A stretch of 36,634 nt of DNA, from contig JACQZR010000059.1 of NCBI GenBank assembly GCA_016213775.1, positions 1 through 36,634 of the forward strand, read 5' to 3'. The position numbers and the translations under genes are program-made. Of the stretch, positions 1 through 5,949 are shown in pieces (positions within the stretch are counted from its first letter, which is position 1; every line of letters starts with the position of its first letter). Under the pieces are notes generated by a model that saw only the letters and a program-made list of their open reading frames with translations, did not search any database and was not told the DNA's origin. The DNA comes from Acidobacteriota bacterium. GTDB taxonomy: Bacteria; Acidobacteriota; Terriglobia; Bryobacterales; Bryobacteraceae.

Positions 1-97
1 ACGCGCTTCTTTCAGCTTCACCTCGCGGCTACGCCTTGCGTTTCGCTACGGTTGCCTGTCATCGGCTCCGGTTGGCTCCTTTCATCCAACAAGATTC
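1..97. other. Window-edge sequence without a recognisable gene
   Basis: No reading frame here looks like a protein. Read on the minus strand it is purine-rich and continues directly from the hairpin array at 99-202. It contains short phrases such as GTAGCGAAACGCAAGGCG and GGTGAAGCTGAAAGAAG, which have the look of a structured RNA, for example a group II intron domain. That resemblance is only an impression, and the element would extend beyond the window edge. Confidence 0.25.
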
Positions 98-98
98 T

Positions 99-202
99 GC
101 CCATGCTGGGCACACTGGGGCGGCCAATCCTGGCCGCGGCTGGCCGTTCCAGGCCAGCCTTGACGGGATTTCAGTCCCGTCCGAGCCGCATCTACTGCGG
201 CT
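99..202. repeat. Tandem array of five short hairpins
   Basis: Five perfect stem-loops stand almost back to back: 99-111 (stem GCCCA, loop 3), 121-136 (stem CGGCCA, loop 4), 139-158 (stem GCTGGCC, loop 6), 162-181 (stem GACGGGA, loop 6) and 184-202 (stem AGCCGCA, loop 5). Gaps between the last four are only 2-3 bases, and 9 bases separate the first two. The stems differ in sequence but share size and geometry. On the minus strand the loops are purine-rich (GTAGA, CTGAAA, TGGAAC, GGAT). The last hairpin overlaps the stop codon of the PGPGW gene, so the array would form the 3' end of that transcript. It may act in termination or RNA stability, or be a dispersed palindromic element; there is no T-run of a classical terminator. 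Confidence 0.8.
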
Positions 203-461
203 TTCCTCCCGCGCCAGTCGCCGCCGACTTCACGTTCTCCCACTTCCCCTTCACCCAGTCCATCATCCGCCGCGCCCAATGAAAGTGATCTGCCAGGAGT
301 GCCAGTCCCACCAACACCAACGGGAAGCCAGGGCCCGGAACAAGCGGGATCGCCAACACCAGTCCTACAGCGATCAGCGTGAATCCCGAAATGATCCGTA
401 CAGTCTTTCGCAAATGTTCGCTCCTTGCAGCTCTCGCCGCCCATGCCCCTTCAGACGTCAT
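192..461 (-). CDS. PGPGW-type small membrane protein
   Basis: This 89-residue protein has a basic N-terminus (residues 1-20), then two hydrophobic stretches at about 23-38 and 45-58 joined by the turn motif PLVPGPGFPL, and a charged amphipathic tail containing WARRMMDWVK. This layout matches the putative transmembrane PGPGW family, here with Phe in place of the motif's Trp. The family has no firm biochemical role. The gene stands alone, divergent from the PilZ gene; the stretch between them holds a palindrome. A GGAGAGGA stretch lies rather far (about 16-20 bases) upstream of the ATG, so the start is not certain. The 3' end runs into the hairpin array. Confidence 0.75.
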   Translation of the reverse strand: MTSEGAWAARAARSEHLRKTVRIISGFTLIAVGLVLAIPLVPGPGFPLVLVGLALLADHFHWARRMMDWVKGKWENVKSAATGAGGKPQ

Positions 462-568
462 TTTCGCACGCCAAGTTCCTCTCCTAAGTTGTTACCAAAT
501 CGGTACTAGTACTAATCTTAGCCACTTCGTACCAAACACCATTGACCTTTTAGGCTATCCGCCTTACA
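462..568. promoter_or_regulatory. Divergent intergenic region with a GTACTAGTAC palindrome
   Basis: This 107-base AT-richer stretch separates the divergent PGPGW and PilZ genes and must hold both promoters. It contains the perfect 10-base palindrome GTACTAGTAC at about 503-512. Related GGTAC/GTACC half-sites lie around it. A TTGACC hexamer at 542-547 is a possible -35 box for the PilZ gene. No operator family is recognised. Confidence 0.35.
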
Positions 569-898
569 GTGAGTTTGATGCCCTTGAGAGATCTCAGACG
601 AAACCATCGCTACGATCTGCGCCTTCCGTTCGAACTTCTACGTTCGGGCTCTCGCTCCCCGGTCCAATCGGGCCAAACCTGCAACCTAAGCTCCAGCGGC
701 GTACTCTTCACCGCTCCAGCCGATGTGGAAATCGGCCAGCCCATAGAATTTGTCATCACCTTGCCGACTGGCTCGGAAGGTACAGCAGTCCGCCTGCGCT
801 GCGTTGGCAAAGTAGTGCGCCTGGACAAGACCAGGAAAGACCCCTCCGTGGCTGCCACCCTCGAACGATTTGAGTTCGTGCGCGGCGCTGCGCGCTAG
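569..898 (+). CDS. PilZ domain protein (probable c-di-GMP binder)
   Basis: The 109-residue product is a single PilZ domain. It carries the RxxxR-type arm (RRNHRYDLRLP, about residues 10-20) and the second nucleotide-binding motif as NLSSSGV (about 40-46), followed by the alternating beta pattern of the family (VEIGQPIEFVITLP, VRLRCVGKVVRLD). PilZ proteins bind cyclic di-GMP and usually control motility, secretion or polysaccharide export through a partner; nothing nearby identifies the partner. The start may be GTG at 569 or ATG at 578; both keep the whole domain. A rho-independent terminator follows at 934. Confidence 0.85.
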   Translation: MSLMPLRDLRRNHRYDLRLPFELLRSGSRSPVQSGQTCNLSSSGVLFTAPADVEIGQPIEFVITLPTGSEGTAVRLRCVGKVVRLDKTRKDPSVAATLERFEFVRGAAR

Positions 899-933
899 CG
901 CTGCCTCGCCCATATTAGGCTTGAAGACGAAGA

Positions 934-955
934 CCCTCGCGCAAGCGGGGGTTTT
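934..955 (+). terminator. Rho-independent terminator after the PilZ gene
   Basis: CCCTCGC, loop GCAA, GCGGGGG and then TTTT form a seven-pair stem (one T-G pair) with a tetraloop and a T-run, 35 bases after the PilZ stop codon. The next gene starts 27 bases later. A TATACT hexamer at 961-966 could be its -10 box and would give a leader of about 10 bases. Confidence 0.75.
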
Positions 956-982
956 CGCGTTATACTGGCAAACAAAAAGCGA

Positions 983-3334
983 ATGAACCCCAATCTGTTT
1001 GCCGATCAATCCGACGCCGCCCCGCTCGTTCACCGCCCCTCTCTCGACGCCGTCCTCCACCGCATCATGGAATGGAAGTCCCAGCCCAATTCCCCCATCC
1101 GCGCCGTCCGCCATGAACCGGCCCACCTCGGCCAGTACGCCGATTTTCCCGATTTCCTCAACCCCGCCCTCGCCGCGGCCCTTGCCAAACGCGGCATCAG
1201 CAAACTCTATTCGCATCAGGGCGAATCGCTCGTCCGCGCCGAAGCCGGTGAGAACGTCGTGGTGGTCACGCCCACCGCCAGCGGCAAGACCCTCTGCTAC
1301 AACCTGCCCGTCCTCAACCGCCTGCTCGCCGAGCCCAACGCCCGTGCCTTTTACCTGTTCCCCACCAAGGCCCTCGCCGAGGATCAACTCCACGAATTCA
1401 AGGCCGCCGTCGACGCCATGTCCTCCGACATCGGCGTCTTCACCTACGATGGCGACACCCCCCAGGACGCCCGCAAAGCGATCCGCGAAAAAGCCCGCGT
1501 CGCTCTCACTAACCCCGACATGCTGCACAGCGGCATCCTGCCGCACCACACCAAGTGGGCCAAGTTCTTCGAGAACCTCCGCTACTTCATCATCGACGAG
1601 CTTCATTACTACCGCGGTGTCTACGGAAGCCACCTAGCCAACATCGTCCGCCGTGTCAAGCGCATCTGCGATTTCTATGGATCGAAACCGCAGTTCATCG
1701 CCTGCTCGGCCACTATTGCAAACCCCAAGGAACTCGCCGAAGCCTTGATCGAAGAGCCCTTCGAACTGGTGAGCAACAGCGGCGCGCCTACTGGTGAGAA
1801 GTACTTCGTCTTCTATAACCCCCCGGTCGTCAACCACCAGCTCGGCATCCGCCGCAGCTACCTCCACGAAACGAAACGCATCGCCGTGGAGCTGATCGAC
1901 AAGGGCCAGCAGACGTTAGTCTTCTGCAACAACCGCCTCGCCACCGAGATCCTCATCACCTATCTCAAGGACGCCTGCGAAAAAGGACTCGCCCCGCCAG
2001 GCTCCATTCGCGGTTACCGTGGCGGCTACCTTCCGCGCGAGCGCCGCGAGATTGAGCGGAAACTTCGCGACGGCGAGATCCGCGGCGTCGTCGCCACCAA
2101 TGCGCTCGAGCTTGGCATCGACATCGGCTCTCTCGATACCGTGGTGATGGCTGGATACCCCGGCACTGTCGCCTCCTCGTGGCAGCGCGCCGGACGCGCC
2201 GGACGCCGCCAGAATACCTCGCTGGCGGTGCTGGTGGCTTCCAGCGCTCCCCTCGATCAGTACATCGTCGAACACCCGGAATACTTCTTCGGCCAGTCTC
2301 CCGAGCACGCCTATATCAACCCGAACAACCTCGAGATTCTGTTGAATCATCTCAAGTGCGCCGTCTTTGAGCTGCCCGTTCGCGAGGGAGAAAAGTTCGG
2401 CGGCCAGGACACCGCCCCGCTCTGCCGCTTCCTCGGCGAACTCGGCCTGCTGCATCAATCCGCCGGATCCTGGCACTGGACCTCCGACACCTACCCCGCC
2501 GACGCCATCAGCCTCCGCGCGGTCACCAGCGACAACTTCATCGTCATCGACACCACCACTGAGGCGCGCGTCATCGCCGAAGTTTCCTTCCCGGCCGCGC
2601 TCGTCGAGCTGCACGAAAAGGCCATTTATCTCCACGAAGCGCGCCAGTTTCAAGTGGAGAAGTTCGATTATGCCCAGCGCAAGGCTTTCGTCCGAAGCGT
2701 GGAATGCGACTACTTCACCCAGGCCATCGACAACGTGCAAGTGAAGGAACTCGAGCGTTTCGACGAGGCCCCACAAGCCGAAGCCCTCGCCGCCCACGGA
2801 GAAGTCCGCGTCAACCGCCAGATCGTCGGCTTCAAGAAACTGAAGTTCTACACTTTTGAAAACATCGGTGCCGGTCACCTCTCCATTCCCGAACAGGAAA
2901 TGCAAAGCACGTCGTTCTGGCTGCACTTCAGCGAGGCGTTCCTCAACCGTTTCCCCGATCTGTCCCCCGCGCAAAAGCAAAGCGGGCTCAGCGGACTCGC
3001 CAACGCCATGCGCGCCATCGCTGCCTTGCTCCTCATGTGCGACGCGCGCGACCTCGGCGTTGCCCTCACTGAGGACCTTACCCAGGGCGTGCCCGCCTAC
3101 GAGCCGAATCTGTTTCTCTACGATGCTTACCCCGGAGGCATCGGCCAAAGTGCGCCGCTGTTCGCCCTCCGCGAAAAACTGCTCGCCGCCACGGCCCAGC
3201 TCATCGAATCCTGCCCCTGCGAATCCGGCTGCCCAAGCTGCGTCGGCCCGCCGGGCGAAATCGGAGAAGGCGCCAAACCCGCCGCCCTCCGCTTCCTCCG
3301 CGCGCTGCTCCCAGCCTGCAATCCCGGAACCTGA
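983..3334 (+). CDS. mrfA: MrfA/YprA-type DEAD/DEAH helicase with C-terminal Zn-binding domain
   Basis: The 783-residue protein is a superfamily 2 helicase. Domain 1 (about residues 60-260) has Walker A as TPTASGKT and Walker B as IIDELHYY. Domain 2 (about 290-450) has the motif QRAGRAGRR. The C-terminal third ends in a four-cysteine cluster (CPCESGCPSC, about 740-755), the MZB/DUF1998 metal-binding signature. This order matches the Bacillus MrfA (YprA) and Hrq1 group of 3'-5' DNA helicases; MrfA acts with the nuclease MrfB in mitomycin C repair. No mrfB-like gene is adjacent. No clear Shine-Dalgarno precedes the ATG. The family assignment is firm; a mitomycin role here is inference. Confidence 0.88.
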   Translation: MNPNLFADQSDAAPLVHRPSLDAVLHRIMEWKSQPNSPIRAVRHEPAHLGQYADFPDFLNPALAAALAKRGISKLYSHQGESLVRAEAGENVVVVTPTASGKTLCYNLPVLNRLLAEPNARAFYLFPTKALAEDQLHEFKAAVDAMSSDIGVFTYDGDTPQDARKAIREKARVALTNPDMLHSGILPHHTKWAKFFENLRYFIIDELHYYRGVYGSHLANIVRRVKRICDFYGSKPQFIACSATIANPKELAEALIEEPFELVSNSGAPTGEKYFVFYNPPVVNHQLGIRRSYLHETKRIAVELIDKGQQTLVFCNNRLATEILITYLKDACEKGLAPPGSIRGYRGGYLPRERREIERKLRDGEIRGVVATNALELGIDIGSLDTVVMAGYPGTVASSWQRAGRAGRRQNTSLAVLVASSAPLDQYIVEHPEYFFGQSPEHAYINPNNLEILLNHLKCAVFELPVREGEKFGGQDTAPLCRFLGELGLLHQSAGSWHWTSDTYPADAISLRAVTSDNFIVIDTTTEARVIAEVSFPAALVELHEKAIYLHEARQFQVEKFDYAQRKAFVRSVECDYFTQAIDNVQVKELERFDEAPQAEALAAHGEVRVNRQIVGFKKLKFYTFENIGAGHLSIPEQEMQSTSFWLHFSEAFLNRFPDLSPAQKQSGLSGLANAMRAIAALLLMCDARDLGVALTEDLTQGVPAYEPNLFLYDAYPGGIGQSAPLFALREKLLAATAQLIESCPCESGCPSCVGPPGEIGEGAKPAALRFLRALLPACNPGT

Positions 3335-3348
3335 CCATGGCGCTTTTG

Positions 3349-3420
3349 CGTCCTCCTTTGCGTTTTTGCGAGAAACTCCTCGTTTATCCGCGTTTATCGG
3401 GGTTCATCCGTGACCCAATA
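3349..3420 (+). repeat. Dispersed repeat-like sequence (GCGTCC / TTTATCCGCGTTTATC type)
   Basis: The phrase TTTGCGTCCTCCTTTGCG followed by GTTTATCCGCGTTTATC and GGGTTCATCCGTG resembles a degenerate, widely scattered intergenic sequence seen in many environmental bacteria. A more decayed relative in the opposite orientation appears at about 21868-21980 (AAGACGCAAGGACGCAAAG, then GATGAACACTGATAAG). It lies directly after the helicase stop codon and codes for nothing recognisable. Confidence 0.45.
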
Positions 3421-3450
3421 CCGTCAACCTCGAACCCGACTCTCGCCGAC

Positions 3451-3633
3451 CTACGACACGTCGCCCCGAGCACTTCTGGCGATCGTGGCCCCCTCGCTCC
3501 GAACCAACGTTCCCTTCTTGAGGGCGTTCTGAAATTCGCGTTGCGTCTGCGCCCGTCCTTCCGGAGCAGCGTACCAGTCCGGTTCCTCAGGATGAATCTG
3601 AGCCTTGCATTCCCTGGCCGATTTGGTGGGCAT
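3451..3633 (-). pseudogene. Probable truncated CopG/BrnA-like antitoxin gene
   Basis: The 60-codon frame begins with a strong Shine-Dalgarno (AGGAGG, 4 bases before the ATG), so it was probably once a real gene start. The text PDWYAAPEGRAQTQREFQ followed by ALKKGTLVRSEGATI resembles the N-terminal half of CopG-type antitoxins of toxin-antitoxin pairs. The ribbon-helix-helix part that should follow is missing: the frame stops after about ten unrelated residues. No toxin gene is adjacent. It could still be expressed as a short peptide. The family call is from memory of similar proteins and is tentative. Confidence 0.35.
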
Positions 3634-3659
3634 ATTGCCTCCTTTCCTTGAGATTCATC

Positions 3660-3918
3660 TCATACGCGGTCACGACGCGGCAGAATCGTCGACGGGCTGA
3701 TCTGCATGCCGGTATAGATAAAGTTGTCCGACCAGACATGAACTCGTATCTTGATGGGCACGCCGGGAGCGTAACCCAAGGTGCTGAACTCCATCACCAC
3801 CGCGCCTTTTCGAGCCGTCCCCCGCATGGCACGACGCGCAGGTAGTTTCTCCGGGAGCCCCGCTCCTCCCCACCGGCGGATTCACCGTATTTGCTGCTAA
3901 GAACCCCGTTAACGGCAT
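3660..3918 (-). pseudogene. Frameshifted fragment of a CxxCH choice-of-anchor surface protein
   Basis: On the minus strand the first frame reads NPPVGRSGAPGETTCASCHAG, which contains a CASCH heme-type motif. About 20 codons' worth of sense sequence then continues in the next frame as ARKGAVVMEFSTLGYAPGVP, with an in-phase end near 3660. The two halves make sense only if a one-base frameshift is placed near 3830. The pattern of a GAPGE..TC..CH start followed by a YxPG beta-sandwich is typical of short reeler-like or choice-of-anchor proteins of Acidobacteriota. The signal peptide and the C-terminus are missing; the 5' side abuts the DUF433 fragment, so a rearrangement joined the two. Confidence 0.55.
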
Positions 3919-4022
3919 TCAGCAGCCATGCCCAGATTCTGGCCAGCTATCCTCACCTGTCCGAGGAGGATATTCGCGCCTGTCTCGCCTACGCGAGTGA
4001 CTACCCACTCAAGTCTGCATGA
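3919..4022 (+). pseudogene. C-terminal fragment of a DUF433 (VapB45-like) antitoxin
   Basis: Read in the frame ending with TGA at 4020-4022, the sequence gives AQILASYPHLSEEDIRACL, then AYASDYPLKSA. This is the conserved C-terminal helix-turn-helix end of DUF433 antitoxins (typical form ILxxYPHLxxEDIxAxLAYA). Everything before it is absent because foreign sequence joins at about 3918. The stop codon overlaps an ATG of the following DUF5615 relic (ATGA), the usual arrangement of such antitoxin-toxin pairs. Confidence 0.7.
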
Positions 4023-4325
4023 AGATCCTATTCAGTCGCCGAAGAATGCCCCGGCATTCCCGATGAGGCCGTGGCCGCCCTCTGCCTACGCCAAAACCGG
4101 ATCTTGTTCACCTTCGACAAAGACTTCGGCGAACTCATCTTCAGGATCGGTGTTCCGGCTGCCGGAGTGGTTCTATTCCGCATCACTCCGGAATCGCCGG
4201 AAGATGCGGCGGCGGTCACGTTGGCCTTGCTCACCTCACAGCCGGATCTCCATGGCTGGTTCTGCGTAGTCACGCGTGACAAGATACGCCTCCGGGCTAT
4301 TGTCGGCCGACCCGCCCCAGCGTAG
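4019..4325 (+). pseudogene. DUF5615 PIN-like toxin gene with a 5' deletion and frameshift
   Basis: The ATG at 4019 gives MKILFS, the typical DUF5615 start, but then goes out of frame. From 4041 another frame reads EECPGIPDEAVAALCLRQN, ILFTFDKDFGELIFR and a normal C-terminus (GWFCVVTRDKIRLR) to the stop at 4325. DUF5615 proteins are PIN-like nucleases of toxin-antitoxin pairs with DUF433. About 20-25 residues between the two parts are missing, including the first acidic active-site segment; the TFDKDFGELIF segment remains. A GTG at 4071 could still start an 84-residue product, but it would lack the first acidic motif. Together with the DUF433 relic this is a dead TA locus. Confidence 0.7.
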
Positions 4326-4331
4326 GGTGCC

Positions 4332-5930
4332 CTACTTACGCACAGTCGGATACTGTATCCCTAACTGCTCCAGATAAGTCTTATACTTCCCCGGGTCGTA
4401 ATACATCGATTTCATCCGCGGCCGGTACTCCTCCATAATTCGCTTATTCAAATGCAGCGCCGGCTTATCCTCCGCCCGCAGGAACGACTTATACTTCACA
4501 GTTTTCGTCTGCACGTTCCTGAAGTAATCCCAAGCCTTCTCCACCAACTCCGGATGCAGCAGAATATCCAGCATCGTCGCCGCCTGGACCTTCGCCCCCG
4601 CCAGCGTCCCCTTGTGCGCAATCGGAGTCGCCATCGCAATCGCATTCGCCCAGTTGTGCCCCGGAGGCCCGGGAATATTCGCCGGGAACCGCAGCGTCAC
4701 CGTCGGCACATTCCAGCTAATGTCGCCGATATCATCTGACCCGCCGCCGCCACCGGAAGGCGGAGCGCCAGCCTCGGGCTGCCGCCCTTCGCGCAGCTCA
4801 TTCACTTTGGTCTCCAGCCCCCGCACCGTCTGCTTCAACTCCTTTTGCAGCGCCTTCGCCAGCGTCTGATCGTCCTCGCTCCACTGCGGCAATCCCACCT
4901 GCGTGATGTTTTTGTGCATCGCCTCGGCAATCGGCTTGTTAAAGTGCCCCGGCCACGCCGTACCCAACACACGCGAAGTGTAGGTGGTATCGGTCATCAT
5001 CGTCGCCGCCTTCGCCATGTTGTCCCCGATACGCCACAGGTTCATCACGCCGTCGTAATCGGTCTCGCGGAAGAAATACCAGACGCCGGCATTGCGCGGA
5101 ACCACGTTCGGCTGATCGCCGCCATTCGTGATCACATAATGCGAACGTTGCGAAAGCCGCAGGTGCTCGCGCCGGTAGTTCCAACCGACGTTCATCAACT
5201 CCACTGCGTCCAGTGCGCTGCGCCCGCGCCACGGAGATCCGGCGCTGTGCGCGCTCTCGCCCTCAAACAGGTACTCCACCGACACCATGCCGCTGCCGTT
5301 GCCGCCGCCATACGACACGCCGAGGTTGTTCGCCACGTGCGTGAACAACACCACGTCCACATCCTTGAACAGGCCCGCGCGAACATAGTAGGCCTTGGTG
5401 CCAAGCTGCTCCTCGGCCACGCCGGGCCACAGCTTGATGGTGCCTTTCAACTTCTCGCGCTCCATGATGCGCTTTACCGCCAGCGCCGCGGTGACGTTCA
5501 GAGGCATGCCGGAGTTGTGCCCTTCGCCATGCCCCGGCGCACCGTCAATCATGGGCTCGCGATACGCCACGCCAGGCTTCTGCGACGCTTGCGGAATGCA
5601 GTCGATATCGGACCCCAACGCGATCACCGGCTTGCCCGATCCCCACGTGGCCATCCACGCCGTTGGGATGCCCGCCACTCCGCGTTCGATCTTGAAGCCT
5701 TCTTTCTCCAAGATGTTGGTGAGATACTTCGAGGTCTCGAATTCCTGAAATCCCAGTTCACCGAAGCTGAAGACCGAATCCACCATGATCTGGTTCTGCA
5801 CTTTCATCGACTCCACCAGACCCAGCAAATCGGCCTTCATCGCGGCTTCTTTCGGTGAGGGCTGCGCACCGGCACCGGGCACGCAAAGAACTGCAACCAC
5901 CGCCATCGCGGTCAGCATTCGCATATGCAT
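4332..5930 (-). CDS. Secreted M20-family peptidase/amidohydrolase (AbgB-like)
   Basis: The product of about 532 residues starts with a signal peptide ending near GAGAQ. It then follows the M20 metal-hydrolase layout: GSDID near residue 95, APGHGEGHNSG (metal-binding Gly-His-Asn block) and GVAEEQLG (catalytic Glu pair), with a dimerisation lid near ESAHSAGSPWRGRSALDAVE. The overall form resembles p-aminobenzoyl-glutamate hydrolase AbgB. A low-complexity insert with GGGGG lies near 405. It probably removes an acyl or amino-acid group in the periplasm; the substrate is unknown. It is the last gene of a unit with the PQQ dehydrogenase and cytochrome. An ATG at 5969 would overlap the upstream gene and add residues before the signal peptide, so a start at 5930 (or ATG 5924) is preferred. 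Confidence 0.85.
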   Translation of the reverse strand: MHMRMLTAMAVVAVLCVPGAGAQPSPKEAAMKADLLGLVESMKVQNQIMVDSVFSFGELGFQEFETSKYLTNILEKEGFKIERGVAGIPTAWMATWGSGKPVIALGSDIDCIPQASQKPGVAYREPMIDGAPGHGEGHNSGMPLNVTAALAVKRIMEREKLKGTIKLWPGVAEEQLGTKAYYVRAGLFKDVDVVLFTHVANNLGVSYGGGNGSGMVSVEYLFEGESAHSAGSPWRGRSALDAVELMNVGWNYRREHLRLSQRSHYVITNGGDQPNVVPRNAGVWYFFRETDYDGVMNLWRIGDNMAKAATMMTDTTYTSRVLGTAWPGHFNKPIAEAMHKNITQVGLPQWSEDDQTLAKALQKELKQTVRGLETKVNELREGRQPEAGAPPSGGGGGSDDIGDISWNVPTVTLRFPANIPGPPGHNWANAIAMATPIAHKGTLAGAKVQAATMLDILLHPELVEKAWDYFRNVQTKTVKYKSFLRAEDKPALHLNKRIMEEYRPRMKSMYYDPGKYKTYLEQLGIQYPTVRK

Positions 5931-5949
5931 AAGATACAGACTAACCGAT

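Noticed and set aside
99-202. CRISPR array
   Set aside because: The units are palindromes with different sequences, not direct repeats with spacers of constant length, and no cas genes are present.
1916-3148. 410-codon frame opposite the helicase
   Set aside because: Antisense shadow of a conserved helicase.
4845-5858. 337-codon open frame on the plus strand opposite the M20 gene
   Set aside because: It is Arg/His-rich with no domain, and the opposite strand encodes a clear M20 protein. High-G+C antisense shadow.
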